A model generated the notes under the pieces. That model saw nothing but the letters and a program-made list of their open reading frames with translations. It was not told where the DNA came from and searched no databases. Positions 43,138 through 52,093 of a stretch of 64,000 nucleotides of DNA are shown one piece after another (position 1 is the first letter of the stretch; each line of letters opens with the position of its first letter). The position numbers were made by a program, and so were the translations under genes. This stretch comes from Vacuolonema iberomarrocanum LEGE 07170 (lineage in GTDB: Bacteria; Cyanobacteriota; Cyanobacteriia; Elainellales; Elainellaceae), in assembly GCA_015207365.1 (NCBI GenBank), contig JADEXA010000009.1:1-64000 (forward strand). The letters are read 5' to 3'.

Positions 43138-43816
43138 TGTGGCAGGAATGCTTGGCAGGAGTAACGTGATTCGGGCGATGATACCGATAGAGGCGGTGTT
43201 TTGAGCCCCGTCCAATGGGTGCTAATGGAGTGCTGCGTGCAGAACGATCGCCCATACCACGCCAGTACGACGCTTCTACTTCTCCGTTATACGCAATATT
43301 CTGCAGTTCTGGTGCGTGGAAAAGGTACGGGTTTTGGCACTGGAATCTATTGGAATATTTTGCCTCAGCCTGTGGGTTGCAGTCGTGTTGATACGCAATC
43401 GGCCATCCGGTTATTTGAGCGATGTCTTTGAACAAGGATTCAGAGAAAAGGACAATACCTAATACCCATTCCTTAAGAACCCGCTACAGGCCAGTTTTTG
43501 ATTTTTGAGGGATTGATATAAAACTGTGCTGTAACAGTTCGTAAAGGATTGGGCGATCGCTGCTGAGATATCTTTCGCTTATTGAATTCATTTAAATTAA
43601 TCATTAAAACAAACAAAGGAAAAGCCTCGTTTTTGGAAAAGTGAGCTATCCCTTTTGCCCCTATAATGGGAGCAATCGAAATCGGCATGATAGAACGGGC
43701 GCAGTTAGTCGTTCGCGCGTGCTGAGTAATATATGGCCGCTTCGGCATGCGTTAGGCGTTGGCTTTATCCGCAGACAATGACACCCGAAGCGGATTGTAA
43801 GCGCGAGGAAACTTAC
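43138..43816. other. Divergent intergenic region
   Basis: About 680 bases between the 2TM gene and the RPI-repeat gene, holding both promoters. An open frame continuing 28 codons upstream of 43817 is not protein-like. The middle (43560-43640) is AT-rich. No repeats or hairpins of note. Confidence 0.5.
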
Positions 43817-44380
43817 ATGACAAGCGCTGAACCCAGTAAACGGCGTGGACGTACCCGAACAACGGCAAAGGAGGAATCGGTGTCAGAAGCAAAGTCCGGA
43901 AGCAATTCAGAAAGCGCAAAGACAGGAACGACACGGTCGCGATCGACCGCATCCAAGTCGACTACCAAGTCTGAAACATCTGCGCTAGCGGTGTCCTCGG
44001 GCGATAGCTCCGGGGCCATCACTTCAATGGGCTCCATTTGGGATCGCCCTGTAGGTCCAGCGCAAATCGAAGTGGCAGAAAGCATATCCTCTGCTGGCGT
44101 ACGTCCCATCGCTGCCAGTCACATGGAGGTTTACGGAACAATTTTGAACGATCGCCCCATCATGGCAAGCAGTATCCAAGTTGCAGACACGACAGTTCCT
44201 GGCGGACGGCCTATCTTTGCTAGCGACATCATTGTCCGTGATGACCTGACCCTGCCCGGTGGACGGCCCATTTTCGCGAGCCGCGAAGATCTGCTAGATG
44301 CGCCCCTTCTGCCCGGCGGTCGCCCGATCGCAGCGAACGAAGAAGTCGAAACCGAAGTCTTAATGGGCTTCATCGACTAA
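43817..44380 (+). CDS. RPI-repeat protein of unknown function
   Basis: I do not recognise a function for this 187-residue protein. The first 75 residues are low-complexity Ser/Thr/Lys/Glu-rich (RRGRTRTTAKEESVSEAKSG) and probably disordered. The remainder is a series of about six units, each built around RPI: DRPVGPAQIEV, VRPIAASHMEV, DRPIMASSIQV, GGRPIFASDIIV, GGRPIFASREDL and GGRPIAANEEV, spaced about 20-25 residues apart. Such regular units could form a small beta-solenoid or a series of binding motifs. There is no signal peptide or membrane helix. MTSAEPSKRR is chosen as the start. A clear terminator follows at 44404. Confidence 0.78.
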   Translation: MTSAEPSKRRGRTRTTAKEESVSEAKSGSNSESAKTGTTRSRSTASKSTTKSETSALAVSSGDSSGAITSMGSIWDRPVGPAQIEVAESISSAGVRPIAASHMEVYGTILNDRPIMASSIQVADTTVPGGRPIFASDIIVRDDLTLPGGRPIFASREDLLDAPLLPGGRPIAANEEVETEVLMGFID

Positions 44381-44403
44381 CGCACGTTCATAATTGGTCT
44401 CTC

Positions 44404-44440
44404 TACCCTCCTGCGATGAGCTTCGCGGGAGGGTATTTTA
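44404..44440 (+). terminator. Rho-independent terminator of the RPI-repeat gene
   Basis: TACCCTCCTGCGA / TCGCGGGAGGGTA (one G-T type mismatch) with a 6-base loop, followed by TTTTAATT. It starts 24 bases past the stop. Confidence 0.88.
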
Positions 44441-44488
44441 ATTGGCTTCCGCTCGGTGACCTCTGTGCCTCTTTGGTTCACTCCCTTA

Positions 44489-45070
44489 TCAGCCTTCTGC
44501 TTCCTCCAAGAAGCGAATCTCCACCCGATCGCCCTCCGACAGACCCAACTCCGCAGCGCGACCGCCCCGCAATTCAATGACGCTATCCGACTGGCGATCG
44601 CTCGGCCCGTAGGATGGGCAGGGGTCGTTCTCGCAGGGTGGAGCTGTCACAATTGCCTGCACTTCCCCATCCCGCAAGAACACCATATCCAACGGAATCA
44701 GCACATTTTTCATCCAGAACTGCAGGACACGGGGGCGCTCGAATACAAACAGCATGCCCCGATCATCTTCCAGCGAGGGGCGGAACATGAGCCCCGTCGA
44801 CAATTCCGACCGCGTCCGTGCCACTTCCAACTGAATCGTTTCACCGTTGATCTCGGTTTCAGCGGTGATGGGGAGCTGTTGTCCTTGATTCTCGACTGCA
44901 ACGGGCGTCGGTGCATCAGAGGAGACCGCAGACGGGGTACTACAGCTCAGTAGCACCGCAGAGAGGCTGAGCGCGATCGCCCCAGGTATCGCCCATTTCA
45001 TGGGACGGCGAATCATTGAACGACGGATCATGGGACGGCGGATGGAAGACAAGTGAAATAGAGGATTCAT
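44489..45070 (-). CDS. DUF192 lipoprotein
   Basis: This 193-residue protein starts with a basic, repeat-coded leader (RRPMIRRSMIRRPM), then a hydrophobic stretch ending in a lipobox-like LLSC (Cys43). A polar linker and the DUF192 domain follow. The domain shows QLEVARTRSELSTGLMFRPSLEDDRGMLFVFE, FWMKNVLIPLDMVFL and VIELRGGRAAELGLSEGDRVEI. DUF192 proteins are small extracytoplasmic domains of unknown activity. The start codon shares its A with the upstream nblR stop (TGATG), so the two are translationally coupled. Met codons at positions 14, 19 and 24 are alternative starts, created by 15-bp repeats. Confidence 0.85.
   Translation of the reverse strand: MNPLFHLSSIRRPMIRRSMIRRPMKWAIPGAIALSLSAVLLSCSTPSAVSSDAPTPVAVENQGQQLPITAETEINGETIQLEVARTRSELSTGLMFRPSLEDDRGMLFVFERPRVLQFWMKNVLIPLDMVFLRDGEVQAIVTAPPCENDPCPSYGPSDRQSDSVIELRGGRAAELGLSEGDRVEIRFLEEAEG
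45000..45044 (-). repeat. Three 15-bp tandem repeats in the DUF192 leader
   Basis: ATGGGACGGCGAATC, ATTGAACGACGGATC and ATGGGACGGCGGATG run head to tail on the plus strand. On the coding strand they give the I-R-R-P-M / I-R-R-S-M series, multiplying both positive charge and possible ATG starts. Confidence 0.8.
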
Positions 45071-45765
45071 CAGGTTTCTCGTAGAACATAGCCAACTCCA
45101 CGCACGGTCTGAATCAGGCGTTTTTGGCCCTCATCTTCAATTTTGAGTCGGAGGTAGCGGATATACACTTCAATGACGTTGGACTCGCCCATAAAGTCGT
45201 AGCCCCACACATTTTCCAGAATTTGCTCACGGGTCATGACCTCACGGGGATGCTCCATCAGGTACTTGAGCAACTCAAACTCCTTCATGGTGAGTTCAAT
45301 GGGGCGATCGCCCCGGAAGGCTCGTCGCGTCGCCAGGTCGAGCATCAAGTCGCCGAATCGCAACTGCTCATTCGTTGTGGTATCGGGCTGCAGGTAAAAC
45401 TGCACCAGCTTGAGAAATTCCTCGCTGCGGTAAGGTTTCAGGAGATAGTCGTCCGCTCCCGCTTCTAGGCAGGCGATGCGATCCTCTACAGTATCGCGGG
45501 TCATCATCAGCAACACCGGAAAGTGACAGCCATGGGCGCGCAGTTTCTTGGCTAACTCCGTCCCCGATTCCTCCGGCAACATCCGATCTACCACCATCAG
45601 TGCTGGTTGCTGTTCCTTTGCTTGATGAAAGCCCCCTTCTGCCGATGCCGCCACCGCCACGTGATAGCCCCATTCCTGCAAATCTGCCGCCATCCGTTGG
45701 GCGATCGTCCCATCGGGACAAACGAGCAATACGCAAAGCTTCGATTCACCCGCTGTAGTGTTCAT
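45070..45765 (-). CDS. nblR: OmpR-family response regulator, NblR type
   Basis: This 231-residue regulator has an N-terminal receiver domain and a C-terminal winged-helix DNA-binding domain (LTMKEFELLKYLMEHPREVMTREQILENVWGYDF, then VRGVGYVLRET). The receiver has the phospho-acceptor-like Asp60 (VVDRMLPEESG) and Lys in LLKPYRSEEF. However, the usual acidic pair near the start (LLVEDD) is LLVCPDG, so the metal pocket is incomplete. NblR in Synechococcus controls phycobilisome breakdown and survival under nutrient and high-light stress and is known to work without phosphorylation, which agrees with the degraded pocket. MNTTAGESKL is chosen as the start. The DUF192 gene follows with TGATG coupling. 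Confidence 0.75.
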   Translation of the reverse strand: MNTTAGESKLCVLLVCPDGTIAQRMAADLQEWGYHVAVAASAEGGFHQAKEQQPALMVVDRMLPEESGTELAKKLRAHGCHFPVLLMMTRDTVEDRIACLEAGADDYLLKPYRSEEFLKLVQFYLQPDTTTNEQLRFGDLMLDLATRRAFRGDRPIELTMKEFELLKYLMEHPREVMTREQILENVWGYDFMGESNVIEVYIRYLRLKIEDEGQKRLIQTVRGVGYVLRET

Positions 45766-46331
45766 AAAAAAGGCCAGAAATGAATAACCCTGATTCGTCG
45801 TGTGGCGTATTGATAGAGACGGAAGAGGCTGCTGAGCAGCTCTGGCAGGTTTCGCTATCCAGAAGTTAGCAGTATAACCCCAGGCCCCAAAACCAACCAT
45901 GTTCTGCCCTCGTCCGTTGTATCACGGCACCTCAAAAAAATGGCTGGAGATTACCTTCCTTAACCTGAGCCTCTGGGGGCAGTGAACGCGGAGTATCCAG
46001 AATCCCAGGAAAACGGGAGGAAGGAATGCATCGCTAGGTGGGCGGGTTATGAGAGTGGGGGCTAACTGTGACTCAATGGACGAAACTGGTTTTGGTAGAG
46101 CGCCAAATCCTTCAACGGTGCTCGTTCGTGACAGCGGACGTTATTTAGAGCGCCATGACTTTGGCGACCAGAGCCTGATTCGGAATCAGGTTTCCTTATC
46201 TGTTGCGGATGCAGAGAAATGGCAGCGGTGCGTTGCTGTGTCCCATTCTGCCCAAAGGTTGATGTCCCCACAGGTTAATAGGTTCAGAGGTTGCTAGGCC
46301 TGTAGGCTGATGGGAACTGACGCGGAAGCCG
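45766..46331. other. Intergenic region between nadK and nblR
   Basis: About 565 bases with no supported gene. The nblR promoter must lie near 45770-45950. No hairpin or repeat of note was seen. Plus-strand open frames here have no recognisable character. Confidence 0.5.
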
Positions 46332-47249
46332 TTATGGAAGTTCCACGGAGGTTGGCTTGGCGACATGGGGTAAACCCCAGCCCAATTTTTCCCGCAGGAT
46401 ATGGAAGAATTCGGGATCTTTGAGGCGAATAAAGCAGGCGTTGTAGGGCGATCGCTGTATTCGCACCCGATCCTCCGGCAAGACATAGCAGCCCGCATTG
46501 CCATCTACCACCATCACCAGCCGATTGATATCTGCCGGAAAAATCGTTACAGGCTCCGCATCCGAGAACACCAGCGCCCGAGATGCCAGGGAGTGGGGAC
46601 AGATGGGAACCAGTTGCAGCACAGGGACGCCCGGCGTAATCACGGGGCCCCCGGCAGAGAGGGCATAGGCGGTAGAACCCGTTGGAGTCGAGATGATGAC
46701 GCCATCGGCTGCAATGTCCACAGGCGCATGGCGACCAATCTCCACCTCAAAGTGGCACATACTGGTCAGGGGCTCTCGATGCAGCACCATTTCATTGAGG
46801 CACAGCGCCTCCCAGCAGAGGGTGTCGTCGCGATAGACCTGCACCGACAGCATGACCCGCTCTTCGAGCTTGTAGTCCTCATTGAGCAACTGGTCGAGCA
46901 CTTCGGGCAAATGGCTGACATAGGTTTCTGTCAGAAACCCCATATGGCCTGTGTTGATGGTCAGTAAGGGAATGCCGCAGGGGGCAACCTGGCGAGAAGC
47001 GGCCAGCACCGTACCGTCGCCACCGAGCACGATGGCGAAGCGCATGTCTTCATTAAACCCTTTGGGGACGAGGCTGGTGATGGGCGTATGGCAGATAGGG
47101 CGGTCGGGCCGGGAATAGCCCAAAATTCCGCCCATGCCTGTAGCCATCTGAATATCCCAGCCTCGGGCAGTCAGCTTGGCTCGCAAGTCTTCTGCTATGC
47201 GGCAGGCGATGGGCTTTACGTCGTTGTAGATAATGCCAGCTTTGGGCAC
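46332..47249 (-). CDS. nadK: NAD(+) kinase
   Basis: This 305-residue enzyme phosphorylates NAD to NADP. The family motifs are present: [16 protein letters not shown] with the catalytic Asp, [24 protein letters not shown], and the NAD-binding [37 protein letters not shown] and [13 protein letters not shown] follow as expected. Cyanobacteria usually carry two nadK genes that differ in length and sequence near the C-terminus; which paralogue this is cannot be decided. The start [15 protein letters not shown] matches the family's first strand. No partner gene is coupled to it. Confidence 0.93.
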   Translation of the reverse strand: MPKAGIIYNDVKPIACRIAEDLRAKLTARGWDIQMATGMGGILGYSRPDRPICHTPITSLVPKGFNEDMRFAIVLGGDGTVLAASRQVAPCGIPLLTINTGHMGFLTETYVSHLPEVLDQLLNEDYKLEERVMLSVQVYRDDTLCWEALCLNEMVLHREPLTSMCHFEVEIGRHAPVDIAADGVIISTPTGSTAYALSAGGPVITPGVPVLQLVPICPHSLASRALVFSDAEPVTIFPADINRLVMVVDGNAGCYVLPEDRVRIQRSPYNACFIRLKDPEFFHILREKLGWGLPHVAKPTSVELP

Positions 47250-47636
47250 ACGCAGCGTCCGATCCGAAACGTTGATAACAGTGAACAGCGATCGCCCTCT
47301 GCTGAGTCAGATAGGCCGCGACGGAAATGTCTCCATCTTGCGCGCGATCTGTAACAGATGGGGATCAATAAGGCATAGACTGGTAATTGGGAGGCAAAAC
47401 TCCCCACAGACAGCCTTTATTAAGATTAGAGCTTTGCTCGCTCTCTTGCAAAAACTCGGTGCCAAGTCAGACAAATCGCCGGAGAGATAACGAAATCTGA
47501 TGGGTGATCTAAAAGATCAAAAACATGCGATCGCCCCTTTCTTTCGGCAGAATGGCACTCAATGGGTTGCAATTGTCATGAAGAATTTGTTACAACAAGG
47601 ACGTTACAAAAAGTAACACTGAGGTTCTCCCCACGC
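47250..47636. other. Divergent intergenic region
   Basis: About 390 bases between nadK and the DUF2993 gene, expected to hold both promoters. A plus-strand open frame reading into the DUF2993 gene from 47562 has no protein-like character. No repeats seen. Confidence 0.5.
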
Positions 47637-48428
47637 ATGTTCAGCTTGTTTACCAGCTCCAAGTCCAGCACCGGAACTGACTTCGGGGAACAGCTCATCA
47701 ACAAAGTTGCAACCCAGTCTATCCGCCATCTCTTTTCGCAAAGCGAGGCGGTGGATGTGCAGATTCGTTGTCATCCGCCCAGCAAGCTCTTGCAGGGCAG
47801 CATCGACTCGTTTCAGATGTCCGGACGCAATCTGCTGATTCGGCGCGAATTCCACGTCGAAGATATGTCCTTCGTGGCCGATGCTGTGGCTATCGACCCG
47901 TCATCTTTACTATCCGGCAAGGTGCGCCTCAAGCAGCCCACTCAGGCCGTGGCTCAGGTGGTGCTGACGGAGAAGGGCATCAACCGTGCGTTCAAAGCCG
48001 AACTGGTGCAAAAACGCCTGGTGAATGTGGAGTCAGAAGCCCTGATGAATTTCTCTGGTGGGGAGCCCATCACCTTCCGGGATGTAGAGGTGGAGTTGCT
48101 TCCCGAAAACCAGATTCAGATCAACGCGCTGACCGATTTGCCCAATCGCCAAGATGTGCCGATTCGCATGACGGCGACGATCATCGTCGAGCGGCGGCGG
48201 CGGATTCGCTTCGATAACCCCACCTTCAACGCGGATGGCGTTGACGACGATGTACGGGGCGTATCAGAAATCTTTACAAATGCCTTTGCCGATGTGCTGA
48301 ATGAGATGGTAGACCTGGATCGGTTCGATCTGGACGGGGTGACGTTGCGACTGAATCGTCTCGAAACCAGCGGCAAAAATCTTGTCTTCAGCGGTTATGC
48401 TCAGATAGATCATTTTCCCGGAACCTGA
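47637..48428 (+). CDS. DUF2993-family protein
   Basis: This protein of 263 residues belongs to DUF2993, a family widespread in cyanobacteria and actinobacteria with a lipid-binding-like (SMP/BPI-related) predicted fold. FGEQLINKVATQSIRHLFSQSEAVDVQIRCHP and LLQGSIDSFQMSGRNLLIR are typical. Later strands include MTATIIVERRRRIRFDNPTF and LRLNRLETSGKNLVFSGYA. No signal peptide is seen, which is common in cyanobacterial members. The start MFSLFTSSKSSTG is preferred. It ends only 10 bases before the ExbB-like gene, so the three genes from here to 49477 probably form one operon. A function in envelope lipid handling is a guess from fold and context. Confidence 0.8.
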   Translation: MFSLFTSSKSSTGTDFGEQLINKVATQSIRHLFSQSEAVDVQIRCHPPSKLLQGSIDSFQMSGRNLLIRREFHVEDMSFVADAVAIDPSSLLSGKVRLKQPTQAVAQVVLTEKGINRAFKAELVQKRLVNVESEALMNFSGGEPITFRDVEVELLPENQIQINALTDLPNRQDVPIRMTATIIVERRRRIRFDNPTFNADGVDDDVRGVSEIFTNAFADVLNEMVDLDRFDLDGVTLRLNRLETSGKNLVFSGYAQIDHFPGT

Positions 48429-48438
48429 TGGATCCCCG

Positions 48439-49095
48439 ATGGCTTTGAGCAACTTTTTCATTGCAGGTGGGATTGTTATGATCCCCCTGCTCGCTCTTTC
48501 GATTCTGGCGTTGGCGCTAGTGATGGAGCGCATTGTGTTTTGGGCGCAAGTGACCCAGAAGCAGGATCAGGTGATTCAGGAAGCTCTCAGCCTGTATCAG
48601 CGCAGCACGCGTGCGGCCTTCCAAAAGCTGGAACAGCATGGCAATTTGCCCATGGCACGAATTTTTCTGGCGGCGCTAGAGTTGGATCAGCCAACGCCAG
48701 AGGAATTTCGGCTGGCGCTAGAGAGTGCGGCACAGGCGGAGATACCTTTGTTGAAGCGATTCAGCACGGTTTTCGACACAGTGATTAGTGTTTCCCCCTT
48801 GTTGGGGCTGCTGGGCACGGTGCTGGGGTTGATCCAGTCCTTTGCTTCCCTGCGGATTGGAGATCTGGCAAGTACGGAAACGGCAGCGGTGACCTCGGGT
48901 ATCGGGGAGGCGCTCGTGTCTACGGCAGCGGGGCTGGTGGTGGCGATCGCCACGTTGCTGTTTGCGAATATGTTTCGTGGCCTTTACCAGCGGCAAATTG
49001 CCTTAATTCAGGAATATGGCGGGCAGATGGAATTGCTCTATCGCCGCCGCTACGAGCGAGGAGGAATGTCCTATGCGCCTACCCAACGAACCTGA
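48439..49095 (+). CDS. ExbB/TolQ/MotA-family proton channel
   Basis: This protein of 218 residues has three hydrophobic segments, near residues 5-30, 110-135 and 150-175. The family signature reads FDTVISVSPLLGLLGTVLGLIQSF and GIGEALVSTAAGLVVAIATLLFANMFRGL, the latter with the conserved Thr and Ala-Gly helix that lines the proton path. ExbB or TolQ subunits form a pentamer around an ExbD/TolR dimer and use the proton gradient to drive TonB or TolA. The ExbD-like gene overlaps its end by 23 bases. No tonB or tolA gene is adjacent, so ExbB and TolQ roles cannot be told apart. Confidence 0.9.
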   Translation: MALSNFFIAGGIVMIPLLALSILALALVMERIVFWAQVTQKQDQVIQEALSLYQRSTRAAFQKLEQHGNLPMARIFLAALELDQPTPEEFRLALESAAQAEIPLLKRFSTVFDTVISVSPLLGLLGTVLGLIQSFASLRIGDLASTETAAVTSGIGEALVSTAAGLVVAIATLLFANMFRGLYQRQIALIQEYGGQMELLYRRRYERGGMSYAPTQRT

Positions 49096-49477
49096 CATCC
49101 CACCGCAAATCAACATTGTGCCGATGATTGATGTGATCTTTGCGGTGCTAACGTTTTTTATCATGTCCTCGCTGTTCCTCACCCGCTCCGAAGGGTTGCC
49201 CGTCAATTTGCCGGGGGCAGAATCCTCGGAAGTGCAGGAAGAACAGCAGCTCGTTGTTAGCATTAGCGCCGATGGGCAACTGGCGCTGAACCAGGAACCT
49301 ATGGATTTGAGCGGCATCACCACTCGCGTAGAGGAGGCGATCGCCACGACAACCCCTGCTCCCCTCGTTGTCCTCAATGCCGATGAAGATGTGAACCACG
49401 GCTCGGTGGTCACGGTGATGGATCGTCTGCGACAAATCCCAGGCGCACGGTTGGCGATCGCCACACAGCAACCCTAA
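49073..49477 (+). CDS. ExbD/TolR-family channel partner
   Basis: This 134-residue protein has one transmembrane helix with the essential Asp: [25 protein letters not shown] periplasmic domain follows ([28 protein letters not shown]). It completes the ExbB-type motor. The ATG at 49073 lies inside the ExbB gene and is preceded by GAGGAATG, a good ribosome-binding site. A longer frame starting at 49016 would place a non-membrane, cysteine-containing stretch ahead of the helix and is rejected. Its stop codon interleaves with that of the convergent aspS gene in CTAA. Confidence 0.9.
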   Translation: MRLPNEPDIPPQINIVPMIDVIFAVLTFFIMSSLFLTRSEGLPVNLPGAESSEVQEEQQLVVSISADGQLALNQEPMDLSGITTRVEEAIATTTPAPLVVLNADEDVNHGSVVTVMDRLRQIPGARLAIATQQP

Positions 49478-51291
49478 GGCGATTTCTTGTTGTCTTTTTC
49501 TTTGTCCTCTTTGCGCTCGGCGGTAGACTTGATCGATAGCTCCTTGAGTTGGCGATCGTCTACCGCGTTGGGCGCATTGGTGAGCAAGCAGCGGGCTTGC
49601 TGGGTTTTGGGGAAGGCGATCGCATCTCGAATCGATTCCTCGCCCGACAGCAGCATGACCCAGCGATCCAGTCCATAGGCAATGCCACCGTGGGGCGGTG
49701 TGCCATACTCAAACGCCTCCAACAGGAAGCCGAACTTGTTCTGTGCTTCTTCGGGGGCAATACCAATCAGGTCGAAGACCTCTTGCTGCAGTTCTGGCTG
49801 GTAGATCCTCATACTGCCGCCGGCAGCCTCGAAGCCGTTGTAGACGAGGTCATGGGAAAGGGTACGGGCCGTTTTTAGGTCTGCCACATCATCGGGATGG
49901 GGAGCTGTGAAGGGGTGGTGTAGAGGATCAAGCCGCTTTTCGTCCGCATTCCACTCAAACATGGGGAAGTCTACAACCCAGAGCAAGTTCAGCTTCTCCG
50001 GATCAATCAATTCCAGTTCCCTTGCCATGACCTGACGCAGCCGATCCAGGGTTTTGTTCACGGTGTCAGAATCCGCTGCTGCAAACAGCAGCAGATGCCC
50101 CGGTTGTGCTCCCGTGCGGGTGAGGATTTCTTGCTTTTGCTCGTCGCTGAGGTTGTCTTTGATGGCTCCGATGGTGTCGATACCGCCGTCATCCCGCACG
50201 CGAATGTAAGCCAGTCCTTTGGCTCCGGCTTCTGCCGCTTCCTTGAACACATCTCCACCGGGCTTGATGCGGACGTTGGAAATTTTGGCGTTGCCACCGG
50301 GTATGGGCAAGATTTTCACGATGCCGCCTTTTTTTACCGCATCGGCAAACACCTTGAAGCCGCAACCCGCGACGACATCCGATACATCCACTAGCTCCAG
50401 AGCGTAGCGGGTATCGGGCTTGTCGGTGCCGTAGCGATCCATGGCCTCGGCATAGGTGAGGCGGGGCAGGGGTAGAGGAATGTCGACGCCCTTCAGCGTT
50501 CTGAAGATATGGGCGACTAGGTGCTCGTTCAGGGCGATAAGTTCATCCTGGGACATGAAGCTCATTTCCATGTCGAGCTGGGTGAACTCGGGTTGGCGAT
50601 CGGCGCGCAGGTCTTCATCGCGGAAGCAACGGGCAATCTGATAGTAGCGATCGCACCCAGCCACCATCAGAATTTGCTTGAACAACTGAGGCGACTGGGG
50701 CAGCGCAAAGAATTCGCCAGAATTCACCCGACTGGGAACGAGGTAGTCTCGTGCGCCTTCTGGAGTTGAGCGGGTCAAGATCGGGGTTTCCACTTCCATA
50801 AAACCCTCCTGGTCTTCTAGGAAGCGTCGAATGGCCTTGATCAACTCGTGGCGCAACCGCAGGTTACTGGCCATCCGCTCCCGCCGCAAATCAAGATAGC
50901 GATACTTCAGTCGCAGGTCTTCTCGCACGGTTTCAGTATCTGCGGTGGAAACCTGGAAGGGCAAAGGCTTGCGAACGGCATTGAGCAACTCAATTTTGTC
51001 GGCATAGACTTCAACCTCCCCGGTCGGTAGCTTGGGGTTGAGGGACTCATCGGGGCGACGCGTAACCCGTCCCGTAATCCGCACGACATACTCGTTCCGC
51101 ATCTTGTCGGTGGCGTCGTAGGAATCGGGGGTGCGTTCCGGATCGCTGACAATCTGAGCAATTCCGGTGCGATCGCGTATATCCAGGAAAATCACTCCGC
51201 CATGATCGCGCCGCCGATCCACCCAGCCGCACAGCGACACGGTTTCGCCAATCTGTTCTGCTCGAAGATGTCCGCAGTAATGGGTTCGCAT
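49474..51291 (-). CDS. aspS: Aspartyl-tRNA synthetase
   Basis: This 605-residue class II synthetase charges tRNA-Asp. The N-terminal OB-fold anticodon-binding domain opens [32 protein letters not shown]. Motif 2 is [29 protein letters not shown], and motif 3 is [14 protein letters not shown]. The insertion (GAD) domain typical of bacterial AspRS lies between. Enzymes of this type may be discriminating or may also charge tRNA-Asn. The start MRTHYCGH is preferred; 25 extra codons upstream are not conserved in type. The tail is Lys/Glu/Asp-rich. It converges on the ExbD gene, with overlapping stop codons. Confidence 0.95.
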   Translation of the reverse strand: MRTHYCGHLRAEQIGETVSLCGWVDRRRDHGGVIFLDIRDRTGIAQIVSDPERTPDSYDATDKMRNEYVVRITGRVTRRPDESLNPKLPTGEVEVYADKIELLNAVRKPLPFQVSTADTETVREDLRLKYRYLDLRRERMASNLRLRHELIKAIRRFLEDQEGFMEVETPILTRSTPEGARDYLVPSRVNSGEFFALPQSPQLFKQILMVAGCDRYYQIARCFRDEDLRADRQPEFTQLDMEMSFMSQDELIALNEHLVAHIFRTLKGVDIPLPLPRLTYAEAMDRYGTDKPDTRYALELVDVSDVVAGCGFKVFADAVKKGGIVKILPIPGGNAKISNVRIKPGGDVFKEAAEAGAKGLAYIRVRDDGGIDTIGAIKDNLSDEQKQEILTRTGAQPGHLLLFAAADSDTVNKTLDRLRQVMARELELIDPEKLNLLWVVDFPMFEWNADEKRLDPLHHPFTAPHPDDVADLKTARTLSHDLVYNGFEAAGGSMRIYQPELQQEVFDLIGIAPEEAQNKFGFLLEAFEYGTPPHGGIAYGLDRWVMLLSGEESIRDAIAFPKTQQARCLLTNAPNAVDDRQLKELSIKSTAERKEDKEKDNKKSP

Positions 51292-51743
51292 AGTCACGTT
51301 GAAGTCGTTGTGTTGAAGAAATGAAAGGTTGTCTGAGAAGCGGCAGGAATGAAGATAATCTAACAAAACCCCTTCATTATCCAGGATGTCGCGTCACTTT
51401 GACGCGCCACTTTGAAGGGCAGGTTTTGGCGAAAAAGAATGCCAACAAATGCACATGAATGCGGAGGCTTGAAGCGGTAAGTGGCCGTAGAATTCCCAAA
51501 AATAGAACGCAGATATACGCCGATGAACGCGGATGTGGAGTTGGGGTGCAACGGCAAAGATTTCACAAAATCTAAGGCGAAGGAATAGCCTATCTGCGTT
51601 CATCTGCGTTGTTCTCTTCCTGTGCTGTGGTTTTTGTCCTGTCCTCAGGTTTTTGTATTTGCTCACGAAGAAAGATTGCGTTGAGCGATCGCCCCTGATC
51701 CAGCGAATACAATGGTTTAGCGTTTCATGATTTAGCGTTTCAG
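51292..51743. other. Intergenic region with inverted short repeats
   Basis: No gene is seen in 452 bases. AACGCAGATATACGCCGATG (51510-51529) and its inverted form TCTGCGTTCATCTGCGTT (51594-51611) face each other. They belong to the same short repeat type as at 26837 and 61770. The aspS promoter should lie at the left end. Confidence 0.55.
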
Positions 51744-52058
51744 ATGATTCTCACTACTCTTGAAGGTGTTCCAGGACGAACGATTGTGCGGCACTATGGC
51801 ATCGTCCAGGGCAGCACAGTGCGGGCTAAAAACATTGGTAAAGATATTCTTGCGGGGTTCAAAAATCTTGTTGGTGGCGAGTTGTCAGGATATACCGACT
51901 TGCTTCAGGAAGCTCGCCAGGAAGCGATCAATCGCATGGTGAAAGAGGCATCTCATACCGGAGCGAATGCGGTTGTCAATATTCGATTTGCGACATCGGC
52001 GATCGCGGCAGGTGCCGCCGAAATTTTTGCCTATGGCACGGCTGTGTATGTGGAATAA
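51744..52058 (+). CDS. YbjQ-family (DUF74) protein
   Basis: This 104-residue protein closely follows the YbjQ/UPF0145 pattern: MILTTLEGVPGRTIVRHYGIVQGSTVRAKN, then GYTDLLQEARQEAINRMVKEASHTGANAVVNIRF and AAGAAEIFAYGTAVYVE. It forms a small pentameric barrel in known structures; the function is not established, though the fold is sometimes called heavy-metal-binding-like. All parts are present. A second, diverged member follows 35 bases downstream on the same strand, so the pair is probably one operon. Confidence 0.88.
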   Translation: MILTTLEGVPGRTIVRHYGIVQGSTVRAKNIGKDILAGFKNLVGGELSGYTDLLQEARQEAINRMVKEASHTGANAVVNIRFATSAIAAGAAEIFAYGTAVYVE

Positions 52059-52093
52059 ACCTGCACCTGTCCTTTCGTACTGATCTTGCGACC

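Noticed and set aside
46049..46297. 82-codon open frame between nadK and nblR
   Set aside because: No family features, poor start context, and an equally long frame opposite.
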